The notes under the pieces are model-generated. The model searched no databases. It was not told where the DNA came from and saw nothing but the letters and a program-made list of their open reading frames with translations. DNA of 64,000 nucleotides from Pseudodesulfovibrio nedwellii (GTDB lineage: Bacteria > Desulfobacterota > Desulfovibrionia > Desulfovibrionales > Desulfovibrionaceae), in assembly GCF_027923765.1 (NCBI RefSeq), contig NZ_AP026709.1:1731501-1795500 (forward strand), read 5' to 3'. The position numbers and the translations under genes are program-made. Positions 17,108 to 25,469 of the stretch are shown here, piece after piece (within the stretch, counting starts at the first letter, position 1; every line of letters starts with the position of its first letter).

Positions 17108-17415
17108 AAACAAGAAGCAAAAATCGGCATAGCCACAAGCAGTGTCACAATAAGGAGCGACAATCCCATCAACTGACCAATCGGCTTCAAGGGGCTGCCA
17201 TCTCTCCATCGCCAATTTCAAAAACAGAGTCGAGCGACACTCTTTCACAAATAACTATCGATACTGAGAGATGTATGATGTGCAAAAAATGTAAACGAGA
17301 ATGCCCCTCAGGAGCCATCACCGTTACCGACGTCGCCCGCGTTGACAACACACGGTGCATCAGATGTGGATCATGCATCCAAGTATGTCCCAATCAGGCA
17401 ATATCATTTCAATAA
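17104..17415 (+). CDS. Two-cluster [4Fe-4S] ferredoxin-like protein
   Basis: About 103 residues with a basic, poorly structured N-terminus and a C-terminal bacterial ferredoxin fold: CMMCKKCKRECPSGAI and CIRCGSCIQVCPNQAI, each CX2CX2CX3CP. It would carry two [4Fe-4S] clusters and act as a cytoplasmic electron carrier. The start at 17104 overlaps the MFS stop (ATGA); 17089 is an alternative. Possible partner of the neighbouring redox genes, but none is singled out by the sequence. Confidence 0.8.
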   Translation: MKTRSKNRHSHKQCHNKERQSHQLTNRLQGAAISPSPISKTESSDTLSQITIDTERCMMCKKCKRECPSGAITVTDVARVDNTRCIRCGSCIQVCPNQAISFQ

Positions 17416-17714
17416 ATTCATTCTAAATCCCATAGTTTGCCCGGGGAGAGTTCTCGTCAATTACCCCCCCCGTAATCTTCCCGTAATCTCCGGGCAAACA
17501 ACTTTCGTCATCTTCAGATCACTCAAATCAACTGAAATGGAGGTTGTAACCATGAACAATCAAATCCCCCTCGTGGTCTTATCTTCTTTATACGTACATC
17601 ATTCTATTTCATTACCACCCCCACTCCCCACGCTCCCCTTGCATTCCACAACCAACGCAAAAAAAGCATTTATCTTTTTTAAACACGACACGAACAGCAC
17701 ACTGAAAGAGCACC
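17416..17714. other. Intergenic region with inverted repeat and regulator-like direct repeats
   Basis: TTTGCCCGG (17436-17444) pairs with the end of TCTCCGGGCAAA (17487-17498). Inside that arm lie two CGTAATCT repeats exactly 11 bp apart (17471 and 17482). An open frame starting at ATG 17551 runs into the cytochrome gene in another frame and is judged a shadow. Confidence 0.55.
17471..17489 (+). promoter_or_regulatory. Candidate response-regulator site: CGTAATCT direct repeat, 11-bp period
   Basis: CGTAATCT occurs at 17471 and 17482. The 11-bp phasing places both on one face of the helix, as OmpR-family regulators require. GTAA half-sites with the same spacing occur before the DUF4405 gene and the PepSY gene. 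Confidence 0.5.
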
Positions 17715-18152
17715 ATGGAAAAAGCATCTCTTATCATAGCAATATTGCTCATCACACTGAGCATTCTTCTGAGCTACACGATGGCATCTTCCAAAAATCA
17801 TCCCAAAAACAACATCATACAGTCCCCCAATTCAACAACTTCGCAGGCTGGAGTACCCTTTTCACACAACGAACATGTGGAAGAAGGGATCAGTTGTTTC
17901 ACATGTCATCACACAGCTCAAAGCGAACAAGAAATCGAAGCCTGCCAATCCTGTCATGTTGACATCCGCCAAGAAGCCAAAAACACACCTGGCGGGTTCT
18001 ACCAAGCTTGGCATGACAACACATCAAAACAAGCCTGTGTAGGCTGTCATCAAACCGTGAAAAAAAGGAAGGCCCCGACACTCTGCAAAGGCTGCCATTC
18101 CGACCGAGAGCATTCCAAAAAGCGAGTGAGACATGGCAAGCACAGGAATTGA
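17715..18152 (+). CDS. Tetraheme c3-like cytochrome, membrane-anchored or exported
   Basis: A 145-residue protein with an N-terminal hydrophobic helix (IIAILLITLSILLSYTMA) and four CxxCH heme motifs: CFTCH (61-65), CQSCH (77-81), CVGCH (108-112) and CKGCH (124-128). Upstream histidines in FSHNEHVEEG can serve as the distal ligands typical of cytochrome c3/c7-type proteins. It would be a periplasmic electron carrier. The C-terminus is strongly basic. Genes for a b-type-like membrane protein and a NapH-like FeS membrane protein follow, so it probably exchanges electrons with them. Confidence 0.88.
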   Translation: MEKASLIIAILLITLSILLSYTMASSKNHPKNNIIQSPNSTTSQAGVPFSHNEHVEEGISCFTCHHTAQSEQEIEACQSCHVDIRQEAKNTPGGFYQAWHDNTSKQACVGCHQTVKKRKAPTLCKGCHSDREHSKKRVRHGKHRN

Positions 18153-18300
18153 TATGTAAAGGATCCTATTTAATCAGGCAGTAACGCAATCAACAGCACT
18201 CTTGTATATTCCGACATTGGAACGCACTGAAAAGCTACAGGCCTGTCCTTCTGCTAGGGACGGCTTTATTAAAAAATACATAATTAAAATGGAGTCAATC

Positions 18301-19110
18301 ATGAAAAGTCTCATCGCATCACATTTGAAACCCGAGTTTCATCCCGTTGCCCTGCTTCGCTCGGACAAACGACCGGAAAAGGCGCTTCAGCCCCGTCCCG
18401 GCAAATACTGCTGCATCATGTCCATGTTCGCTCAGGTAACGGCCAAGGGCAAAACAGCTGTTTTTGACCGGGAGACTTTCGGATGCCCCGGTGCCGTCGC
18501 CGGGTTGGGGATGGGGTTGGCCTACCCTTATGCCATGGGTGGTTCCGATACATTCGAAGCCTTTTTCTCGAAAGGCAAAGAGTCAGCCAAAAACCCCGTC
18601 GCCTATCAGGAAATCATCGACAACGCACCGGGACACATGCGCAACAAGCTGACCATTGGCGAACGTTTTCATTGTACACCTGAAAAAGCCCGCAAATGGT
18701 TCAGCGAAGACCTGCCGATTCACGACTTCAAGGAAAAATACCGTATCATGAAGCCGCTTTCCGAAGTGACAGAGCAGGAAACCCCTGAATCCATTGCCTT
18801 CGTCGTCAACCCTCTTCAACTGTCCGGTCTCATCACACTGGCTGGATCCATCCGTGAAGGCCTGCTGGATATCATGGCTCCCCAAGGCGGAGCCTGCCAG
18901 ATGATCGGAACTTACGTATTCGCTCAGGCAAAGGCGGACAATCCGCGTCCGGTCCTCGGCTTCACTGATCTCGCCGCTCGCAAACACACCCGCATGACAA
19001 TCCCGGATGGGCACCTGACTTTTGCCGTACCGTGGAAACTATTCCTACAACTGGAAAAAGAAGCTGAAGACGGCATTTTTGTTTCTCCGCTTTGGCAAGA
19101 CCTTCAGTAG
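18301..19110 (+). CDS. DUF169-family protein
   Basis: About 269 residues beginning MKSLIASHLKPEFHPVAL, with RPGKYCCIMSMF, FGCPGAVAGLGMG and PQGGACQMIGTYVFAQ, matching the DUF169 (COG2043) family common in anaerobes. Several conserved cysteines (CC, CPG, ACQ) suggest metal or FeS binding, but the biochemical role is not established. ATG 18301 has GGAG 6 nt upstream, so it is preferred over upstream in-frame starts at 18202 and 18292. It lies between the cytochrome c and the DUF4405/NapH-like pair and is probably in the same functional unit. Confidence 0.82.
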   Translation: MKSLIASHLKPEFHPVALLRSDKRPEKALQPRPGKYCCIMSMFAQVTAKGKTAVFDRETFGCPGAVAGLGMGLAYPYAMGGSDTFEAFFSKGKESAKNPVAYQEIIDNAPGHMRNKLTIGERFHCTPEKARKWFSEDLPIHDFKEKYRIMKPLSEVTEQETPESIAFVVNPLQLSGLITLAGSIREGLLDIMAPQGGACQMIGTYVFAQAKADNPRPVLGFTDLAARKHTRMTIPDGHLTFAVPWKLFLQLEKEAEDGIFVSPLWQDLQ

Positions 19111-19342
19111 CAAAGAGGAAACGTAACGTACAGGAATCGCAAACAGCCCCTGCCGCCGATGATTAACTTCACACTCAAATCTGACCTAAACAGTTTTATC
19201 ATCAAGATGCAAAATTGTTTTTTTTGAAGCATCTCGGCGACAGGGCAATTTATTACACCCCTGTAATAAACAGGTAAATTACAAGAAAGAATCCTTCAGC
19301 ATACTTACCCCTATTCACAGTCAACCGAACTGGAGGCAAACG
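19111..19342. other. Intergenic region with palindrome and GTAA repeats
   Basis: Holds TTTATTACA (19249-19257) facing TGTAATAAA (19262-19270), a perfect 9-bp inverted repeat with a 4-nt centre, and a second GGTAA at 19273. No gene is seen. Confidence 0.6.
19249..19277 (+). promoter_or_regulatory. Candidate response-regulator site before DUF4405 gene
   Basis: TGTAA at 19262 and GGTAA at 19273 are 11 bp apart in direct orientation, and a mirror-image TTACA completes a palindrome at 19249-19270. The spacing matches the sites at 17471 and 22901. Confidence 0.5.
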
Positions 19343-19945
19343 ATGCGCACCAAAGGCTTTCGGATGAGAGCACTCATCTCAGTATTTACTTTTATTTCTT
19401 TCGTTATTCTGCTGCTCACGGGAGCAGAACTTTATGTGGCCCCACATGATCATGCCATCGACTGGCTGTGGTGGACCTTTTTGGGAATGGATCAGGACGT
19501 TTTCACGGAACTTCATATCATTTTCGGACTGCTGTTCCTTGTGACCTCGCTAATCCACATTGGCTACAACTTTAAGCCGTTATTGAACTATTTCAAAAAA
19601 CCAGGAAGCGGCATGAACTTCTTCACTGAGGCTGTGGTCGCATCCATCCTTTCTTTCCTGATTGTGATAGGTACGCTGGCAGGACTCCCGGGACCAGCCA
19701 ATATCCTTGAACTGGGTGAAAGAGTTCAGGAGTCATGGACCGTCAGCTATCCCGAAGCCCCCATCCCGAATACGGAAAGCCTGACCATCAGGCAGCTGGC
19801 TCTGTTTCTCGAAGTGGATGCCGCCACACTCATCGCCCGCTTGCATGAGCTTAATATCAACGACGCAAATGAACAGAGTATCATTAAAGTCATCGCTGAG
19901 GAGTACGACATCGCACCATATAAAATTTACATGGCCATTAAGTAG
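19343..19945 (+). CDS. DUF4405-type membrane protein (predicted cytochrome b-like)
   Basis: A 200-residue protein. The N-terminal half has helices ISVFTFISFVILLLTGAEL and TELHIIFGLLFLVTSLIHIGYN; the paired histidines in the second are candidate heme b ligands, as in DUF4405/Ni-Fe hydrogenase cytochrome-b-like proteins. A third helix (SILSFLIVIGTLAGL) precedes a soluble tail of about 75 residues that looks like a small helical binding domain (LTIRQLALFLEVDAATLIARLHEL). ATG 19343 follows GGAGG. It is 9 bp from the NapH-like gene and the two probably form a membrane electron-transfer module with the cytochrome c. Confidence 0.8.
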   Translation: MRTKGFRMRALISVFTFISFVILLLTGAELYVAPHDHAIDWLWWTFLGMDQDVFTELHIIFGLLFLVTSLIHIGYNFKPLLNYFKKPGSGMNFFTEAVVASILSFLIVIGTLAGLPGPANILELGERVQESWTVSYPEAPIPNTESLTIRQLALFLEVDAATLIARLHELNINDANEQSIIKVIAEEYDIAPYKIYMAIK

Positions 19946-19954
19946 GTCATAGCT

Positions 19955-20740
19955 ATGAAGATATTTAAAAAAGACACCCCACTGACCCTTTCTCGGGATG
20001 CTATTCGATTGTTTTTCGCCCTCAACTTCTATCTCTTCGTGAAAACACTTGGTATGGATTTCGAGCTTGAGACAGAATACGTTGTTATGGCATCAATTGT
20101 AATATTCGGACCGTTGTTTTGCGGATGGACGTGTCCGTTCGGAGCCGCCTCGTACTTCATGACCCGCATCGGGAATAAACTCTTTCCGAAACTCCAATTC
20201 AACATACCTCAACCTTACGACAAATGGCTCAGGCTTATCCGATATGTACTCTTGGCTTGCTTCCTCTATCTTTTCATCGCCAAAGGTGTGAGCTACTTCG
20301 GCGACCACATCGTCATGTACAAATCTACTATTTTTTCATGGAACTTCATCAAAATAAAGCACTGGGCCGTGTTGTTCATCCCTCTCTTTATCCCCCAGTT
20401 CTTCTGCAAATACATGTGCTTTCAAAAAGCTGGGTACAACATTATCAACAGGGCTCTCAAAATCACTCAAATTAAACGGGATACCGATGTCTGCATTAGT
20501 TGCAAAAAGTGCGATCGTCTTTGTCCAATGCAAGTTAACCCGTCCACAAAAAATGCCATCTCCGGGGAAGACTGCCTCAGTTGTTTTAACTGTCTGGACA
20601 CGGACGCCTGTCCGAGCAAGGCTCAGGCGCTTTCACTCACCGTTCTCGGGTACAAGGTCAACCACGTCTACTTCGCGGTAGGGGCAATGAGCCTTTACAT
20701 GATCTCGACGTACCTGATCCTCTTTGTCTTCAAATGGTAA
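19955..20740 (+). CDS. NapH/CcoG-like membrane protein with two [4Fe-4S] clusters
   Basis: A 261-residue protein with four to five helices, the NapH-type motif FCGWTCPFGAASYF near residue 56, a second cysteine pair FFCKYMCFQKAG, and two ferredoxin motifs CISCKKCDRLCPMQV and CLSCFNCLDTDACPSKA. The last group has five rather than three residues before its fourth Cys. Related proteins pass electrons between quinol and periplasmic or cytoplasmic acceptors. It directly follows the DUF4405 gene. Confidence 0.87.
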   Translation: MKIFKKDTPLTLSRDAIRLFFALNFYLFVKTLGMDFELETEYVVMASIVIFGPLFCGWTCPFGAASYFMTRIGNKLFPKLQFNIPQPYDKWLRLIRYVLLACFLYLFIAKGVSYFGDHIVMYKSTIFSWNFIKIKHWAVLFIPLFIPQFFCKYMCFQKAGYNIINRALKITQIKRDTDVCISCKKCDRLCPMQVNPSTKNAISGEDCLSCFNCLDTDACPSKAQALSLTVLGYKVNHVYFAVGAMSLYMISTYLILFVFKW

Positions 20741-20832
20741 CATCAAGGCGTGCGGTCTCCATTGACCTCACGCCCTATCAACACCTTGCGCTCCCCCTTG
20801 CCCTCGCATAGATTGAATTGAAGGAGAAATGA

Positions 20833-21513
20833 ATGCGCATACTGCTTGTAGAAGACGACCAGACCATTGCCGATTACATCGCCAAAGGCCTTCGTGAATC
20901 AGGCTTCACCGTGGATCATGCCGCCACAGGGAGCGACGGCAAGGATTTCGCTCTAAACGGCGAATATGACGCAGCCGTATTAGACCGCATGCTGCCCGGA
21001 ATCGATGGCCTGACCATCATCGCGGAAATGCGGGGAAGAGGCATCGACACCCCTGTTCTTATCCTCAGTGCACGGCAGAGCGTGGATGACAAGGTCGCAG
21101 GCTTACAAGCTGGCGGTGATGACTACCTGACAAAACCCTTTTCCTTTGCCGAACTCCAAGCGCGGTTGCAGGCCCTTATCCGACGCGCCTCCAAAACGCC
21201 AACCAGTTCTACCCTCAAAGTCAACGGACTGAAACTTGATCGCTTCACGCGGGAGGTTTCCCACTCCGGACACCCCGTCTTCCTTCATGCCCGGGAGTAC
21301 GCCCTGCTGGAGTACATGATGTCCAACGCGAAACGTATCATCACCAAGACCATGATCCTCGAACACATCTGGGACTACAGTTTCGACCCCCAAACCAACG
21401 TGGTCGAGGTGCTTGTTCACCGCCTCAGGGCAAAAGTGGATAAGCCCTTTGGCACAAACTTGATTCAAACCATTCGAGGGGTGGGCTATGTCCTCGGTGA
21501 TACGCAAAGCTAA
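20833..21513 (+). CDS. OmpR-family response regulator
   Basis: A 226-residue regulator. The receiver domain has VEDD (6-9), phospho-acceptor Asp51 (VLDRMLPG), LSAR and TKPF with the conserved Lys. The C-terminal winged helix ends in VVEVLVHRLRAKVDKPF and LIQTIRGVGYVLG, typical of OmpR/PhoB-type DNA-binding domains. ATG 20833 follows GGAG. The kinase gene starts 26 nt before its stop, so the two are coupled. It probably binds the 11-bp-spaced GTAA repeats near 17471, 19262 and 22901 (inference). Confidence 0.95.
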   Translation: MRILLVEDDQTIADYIAKGLRESGFTVDHAATGSDGKDFALNGEYDAAVLDRMLPGIDGLTIIAEMRGRGIDTPVLILSARQSVDDKVAGLQAGGDDYLTKPFSFAELQARLQALIRRASKTPTSSTLKVNGLKLDRFTREVSHSGHPVFLHAREYALLEYMMSNAKRIITKTMILEHIWDYSFDPQTNVVEVLVHRLRAKVDKPFGTNLIQTIRGVGYVLGDTQS

Positions 21514-22879
21514 AAGCCACCTGCTCTCATTTCGCCTTGTGGCTGGATATTTTCTGCTGTTCTTTCTCAGTACCACTACGCTGTTTGGGCTGAGCGTCTT
21601 TCTGCTTGACCGATATGTTACCGACATGGAACGGCAACGCGTGATGGAAAAAGTAAACTTTTACCAATCCCTCCAAAGCGACAACGGTTTTGCCAAACTG
21701 GTTACCGAACTACGTAGACAGCATAAGACCAACAGGCTGGGCAATGTATACATCCACCTCACAGACCGCGATGGCAAAACCATCTGGCAAACCATTCCCG
21801 AACAACTTGACGAACTTCCTTCTTCCCTCTTTTCACTCCCTCTCACAATCAAGTCCGGCCAGTGGAAAAATGTAGACCTGCCGATATTCAACGACCTGGA
21901 TATATACGCCTACACCTTGCCGGGAGGACAAATCCTGAACATAGGGAGAACTACTGAACGCCAGGAATTCCTCGTTGAAAGCATGCGCGACATGTTTGCC
22001 ATTGTGCTGCTCGGAATCGTGCTATTCGGTATGGCAGGGGGCGCTTTTATGGCTCACCAGGTGCTCCGCCCCGTCCGGCAACTGACCAAAACCGTAAAAA
22101 AAGTTTCTTCCGGGGACATGACCAGCCGGGTTCCGATCCATAAACCAAAGGGGGAATTCGATGAACTGGCAGAACTCGTCAACGCCATGCTCCAACGGAT
22201 CGAGACGCTCATGGTCGCCATGCGGGACGCCCTCGATAATGTCGGCCACGACCTGCGGACACCCCTTGCAAGGATGAAGGCGAGAATTGAACAGGCCGTC
22301 ATTGAAGACACTTCACCCCAAAGACAACGAGAGACTCTTCTAGATTGCGCCGAGGAAATCGAACGCATCGACAAACTCATTTCCATGCTCATGGATATTG
22401 CCGAAGCCGAGACCGGTCAGATGCGGCTCAATGTGGAATCATTTCCGGTCGCCGATCTGCTCCATGACATAGCTGGGCTTTATGACCTGATCGCCGAAGA
22501 ACGAGGGATAGAACTAATCGTTGAAAGCGAAGAGGTCATGCTTTCGGCTGACCGGCAGAGGATGGCACAGGCTATCGGTAATCTGACGGACAACGCGCTC
22601 AAATATACCCCTGAAGGAGGGGTGGTGACATTGAAAGCTTCAACATCCTCAGACACAATCGTACTGACCGTTCAGGACACGGGACCTGGAATTCCAGAAA
22701 AAGAGCGGAAACGTATCTTCGACAAACTCTATCGACTGGATAAAAGCCGATCCACAAAGGGGCTGGGGCTGGGACTGAGTCTCGTGCGGGCCGTAATCAT
22801 TGCCCATGACGGCAAAATTGTTGTCACCGAAGCCCCTGAAGGCGGCAGCATCTTCAAGGTAAAACTTCCCTCCTTGTAA
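21488..22879 (+). CDS. Sensor histidine kinase (HAMP, HisKA, HATPase)
   Basis: A 463-residue kinase. Helix 1 FRLVAGYFLLFFLSTTTLFGLSVFLL near residues 16-41, a periplasmic sensing region of about 130 residues, helix 2 FAIVLLGIVLFGMAGGAFMA, a HAMP linker (RPVRQLTKTVKKVSSGDM), then the HisKA box NVGHDLRTPLARMKARIEQ with His254. The ATPase part shows the N box (NLTDNALKYTP), G1 (DTGPGIP) and G2 (GLGLGLSL). It is coupled to the OmpR-type regulator. The adjacent PepSY-protein gene suggests a QseC/PhoQ-like system in which the PepSY protein is a target or accessory; the stimulus is unknown. Confidence 0.94.
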   Translation: MSSVIRKAKSHLLSFRLVAGYFLLFFLSTTTLFGLSVFLLDRYVTDMERQRVMEKVNFYQSLQSDNGFAKLVTELRRQHKTNRLGNVYIHLTDRDGKTIWQTIPEQLDELPSSLFSLPLTIKSGQWKNVDLPIFNDLDIYAYTLPGGQILNIGRTTERQEFLVESMRDMFAIVLLGIVLFGMAGGAFMAHQVLRPVRQLTKTVKKVSSGDMTSRVPIHKPKGEFDELAELVNAMLQRIETLMVAMRDALDNVGHDLRTPLARMKARIEQAVIEDTSPQRQRETLLDCAEEIERIDKLISMLMDIAEAETGQMRLNVESFPVADLLHDIAGLYDLIAEERGIELIVESEEVMLSADRQRMAQAIGNLTDNALKYTPEGGVVTLKASTSSDTIVLTVQDTGPGIPEKERKRIFDKLYRLDKSRSTKGLGLGLSLVRAVIIAHDGKIVVTEAPEGGSIFKVKLPSL

Positions 22880-22900
22880 TCAGCTTACACCTTTCACCCA

Positions 22901-22927
22901 TGTAATTTTTCTGTAAGCCAAGCGTAA
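22901..22927 (+). promoter_or_regulatory. Candidate response-regulator site: three GTAA repeats, 11-bp period
   Basis: TGTAA at 22901, TGTAA at 22912 and CGTAA at 22923 are spaced by exactly 11 bp, just upstream of the PepSY gene. A mirror CTTACA lies at 22884. Such phased direct repeats are the usual target form of OmpR/PhoB-family regulators, and the regulator gene is immediately upstream. Confidence 0.6.
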
Positions 22928-22969
22928 GCAACTACCCTCATGATGTCCTCAACAAACACGGAGGACACT

Positions 22970-23575
22970 ATGAAAATCTTATCTACCCACAACCGTATAG
23001 GCGCTGGAATACTCGCTGTAGCGATAGCCCTTTCGCCAGTTACATTGATGGCAGAAGGCCATGGCAATCATGATGATAGTTACCGGGATGCAGCAGTTGT
23101 CACTCGCAGCCTGGAACAGCATCAGATAGCCCTACCCCAATTAATCCAAAAAGCTGAAGAAGTCGGAAAAGGCATCGCAATCGGCGTAGAGGTCGAAGAT
23201 GACATTGCCTTACAGGGCATAGAGGTGATTTTGCTTCGCGACAGTGAAATCATTCGCGTCAACACGTCCCCCGTGACAGGAGATGTCCTCAAGATCGGCT
23301 CCCCCGAAATTATCCACAGTGCCATAGCTCGAATCAGCAAGCGATACGATTCACTGAAATACGCCAAAACCAGCCTTCGCGAAGCCGTGACCATTGCGGA
23401 AAAAACGGAAAATGGCATCGCCTATCAGGCTCATGTCGAAGATATTGATGACTGGGCCTGTTATGAAATCAACATCATGTCCAACGGAACTCAGATTCGA
23501 GTCATTGTTGATCCAGAAACCGGCCGCATCGTGGGTCGGGACACCCGATCTGACAAGCATCACGACGATCACTAA
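22970..23575 (+). CDS. Exported PepSY-domain protein
   Basis: About 201 residues. The signal peptide runs to about residue 29 (IGAGILAVAIALSPVTLMAEG). Two PepSY-like units follow: LPQLIQKAEEVGKGIAIGVEVEDD...TGDVLKI and SLREAVTIAEKTENGIAYQAHVEDID...DPETGRIVG. PepSY proteins often sit beside two-component systems and may bind or modulate periplasmic partners. ATG 22970 has GGAGG. A His/Asp-rich tail (SDKHHDDH) and the GHGNHDDSY segment after the signal could bind metal. Confidence 0.87.
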   Translation: MKILSTHNRIGAGILAVAIALSPVTLMAEGHGNHDDSYRDAAVVTRSLEQHQIALPQLIQKAEEVGKGIAIGVEVEDDIALQGIEVILLRDSEIIRVNTSPVTGDVLKIGSPEIIHSAIARISKRYDSLKYAKTSLREAVTIAEKTENGIAYQAHVEDIDDWACYEINIMSNGTQIRVIVDPETGRIVGRDTRSDKHHDDH

Positions 23576-23637
23576 TAGACTATTGCCATAAGCATGGGGG
23601 GAGACATTTCTCCCCTCCATGCGGCTGGAGATACATT

Positions 23638-25122
23638 GTGTCGATAAATCAACGAATTCTTATTCTGGTTGCAGCGGCAGTCATTTTGGTCGCCTATCCC
23701 TTGTGGATCATTTCCGAAGAAATGTATCAGGCGCAAATAACTAAAATTGTGGACAACTCAGCCAAAAACGCGATCAACCAAACGCTTTTGCTTATGAAAC
23801 AGGCTCCGGAATCCGACAATTTCCTGACTTCAACCTCTATCCCAGGTAGACAAGCTTTCATCTTCGATTCCAAAGGAAACACTCTTGAAAGTGATGGATC
23901 GAACGACCTTTCCGCTGTGATTGCCCTTTTATTGAATCAACTGTCGAAACAACCAACAAAATCATCGATAATTTCTACCGAGATTACGCAAGAAGGTCCC
24001 AACCCCAAAGGGTGGGATTGTGTTGTTGGTTTTTCGAAAGAAAAAGATATCTTTGTCGCTGTTTGTTATGACAGAGACTACACATATGACGCCAGTACCA
24101 GTGTACAACTCACAGCTGGAATTCTTGCTTTGGCTGTATTCGTACTAGGGCTTCTCGGAGCAAAACTGATTTCGGCAAGAATCACCCTCCCCCTCAAACA
24201 ACTTGCGAATTATGCACGACAGCTCCCTTCGCGAGAGATTGCTGATGCCGAAACTCAAAACACGCTTACCAAATTCAAATCAATAAAGGATAAAAACATT
24301 GTCGAATTAGTCCGCGCCTTGGCCCACATGGAACAGGAACTCACCCATTATATTCAAAATGAAAAGAATACCGCAGCCGAACGAGCGCGGATCAAAAGTG
24401 AACTTCATATCGCTGCCGAAATTCAGCAAGGCGCCTTGCCTGAAAAGCTGAACCTCCCCGGTCAAACAGCATCAATCAAGGCACACATGCTTCCTGCCCA
24501 AGAAATCGGTGGAGATCTTTACGACTACTTCATGGTGAACGAACACACACTGCTATTCTCTTTAGGTGATGTGTCCGGAAAAGGTGTGCCAGCAGCCCTG
24601 TTCATGTTCGCAACGCAACACATGCTCCGCTCACTGGCCATGCAGGGCATGCCCCTGAACGCCATCATGAAAAAGCTCAACAACACACTTGCGACGAACA
24701 ACACTTCAGCCATGTACGTCACCATGGTCGTAGGCCGCTACGATCTTCGAACCGGAGACTTGGAATATATTTTGGCAGGCCACCAGCCACCGCTATTAAA
24801 ACACGCAGACGGAACTCTCACGAATCTGGAAGGCGCAGCCAACTTTCCAGTAGGCAATATCAATAACATTAAATTTGAAAGCCAAATGGCAAAACTGAAA
24901 AGCGGAGACAGACTGGTCGTCTTCACCGATGGAGCGACTGAAGCATACGACGGTCAAAACAACCTTTACGGAATGAAACGCTTGGTGTCGCTGATACGTA
25001 AAGACAAAGGAAGCTGTTGTGAAGAATTGTTAGAGACCGTCTTCTCTTCGGTTACAAAATTCTCCGAAGACAAAAACATGCATGACGATATCACGGTGCT
25101 CTGTCTCCATCGTAAAGAGTAA
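23638..25122 (+). CDS. RsbU/SpoIIE-type PP2C phosphatase with membrane sensor
   Basis: A 494-residue protein: N-terminal helix (LILVAAAVILVAYPLWII), periplasmic sensor, second helix (AGILALAVFVLGLLGAKLI), HAMP-like linker, then a SpoIIE/PP2C domain starting near residue 260 (AAEIQQGALP, PAQEIGGDLYDYF, GDVSGKGVPAALFMF, LAGHQPPLL, FTDGATEA, DDITVLCL). The Asp residues of GGDLYD and DDIT bind the two catalytic metals. Such proteins dephosphorylate anti-sigma-factor antagonists. No partner switch is encoded nearby. GTG 23638 follows GGAG; it may be co-transcribed with the PepSY gene. Confidence 0.92.
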   Translation: MSINQRILILVAAAVILVAYPLWIISEEMYQAQITKIVDNSAKNAINQTLLLMKQAPESDNFLTSTSIPGRQAFIFDSKGNTLESDGSNDLSAVIALLLNQLSKQPTKSSIISTEITQEGPNPKGWDCVVGFSKEKDIFVAVCYDRDYTYDASTSVQLTAGILALAVFVLGLLGAKLISARITLPLKQLANYARQLPSREIADAETQNTLTKFKSIKDKNIVELVRALAHMEQELTHYIQNEKNTAAERARIKSELHIAAEIQQGALPEKLNLPGQTASIKAHMLPAQEIGGDLYDYFMVNEHTLLFSLGDVSGKGVPAALFMFATQHMLRSLAMQGMPLNAIMKKLNNTLATNNTSAMYVTMVVGRYDLRTGDLEYILAGHQPPLLKHADGTLTNLEGAANFPVGNINNIKFESQMAKLKSGDRLVVFTDGATEAYDGQNNLYGMKRLVSLIRKDKGSCCEELLETVFSSVTKFSEDKNMHDDITVLCLHRKE

Positions 25123-25207
25123 AACACCAATAAATAAAGAACTATAGATTTCTTAACTCCTTCAAAAAATAATTAGCAGTCCATCATTCGTATAGCCCAC
25201 GAAAAAA

Positions 25208-25233
25208 GGCTTAGAAGGTTTTCCTTCTAAGCC
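25208..25233 (-). terminator. Rho-independent terminator behind displaced tRNA-Ala 3' end (copy 2)
   Basis: GGCTTAGAAGG and CCTTCTAAGCC form a perfect 11-bp stem with a 4-nt loop, followed on the minus strand by TTTTTT. It sits 13 bp beyond the CCA end of the tRNA fragment, as a native tRNA terminator would. Confidence 0.88.
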
Positions 25234-25245
25234 TTAACTTTCTTG

Positions 25246-25295
25246 TGGTGGAGCTGGAGGGAATCGAACCCACAACCTTTTGAATGCCATTCAAG
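25246..25295 (-). repeat. att copy 2: displaced 3' part of tRNA-Ala(GGC)
   Basis: Fifty bases matching the 3' part of the intact tRNA-Ala (56895-56944), with differences only in the T/variable region (ACAACCTTTTG against ACGACCTCTTG). The match ends at the anticodon stem, followed by AATTC as in copy 1. It marks the left end of island B and its junction with island A. Confidence 0.9.
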
Positions 25296-25337
25296 AATTC
25301 CAACGAACACAACACCAACTTAACCAATTATAAAAAC

Positions 25338-25455
25338 AGAGCTTTCGCCCGTTTATTCCGATTTGTGCAGCATGTTCACGGCGTGCGGGTGGTGCCTGAT
25401 TTGGCGGGGTTACGCATGGTATCGCTGTGGATTGGGACACAAAAAGGACACAAAG
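25338..25455. repeat. Island left-end repeat, copy 2
   Basis: Second copy of the approximately 118-bp sequence at 5236-5354, about 92 percent identical by eye. It ends at GGACACAAAG, where an ISL3-type transposase remnant begins. The short plus-strand frame through it (ending near 25481) has no recognisable product. Confidence 0.75.
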
Positions 25456-25469
25456 CATATTTTAAGGGT

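Noticed and set aside
17342..17962. 206-codon open frame overlapping the ferredoxin and cytochrome genes
   Set aside because: It runs through the CxxCH-coding region in another frame and has no protein-like motifs.
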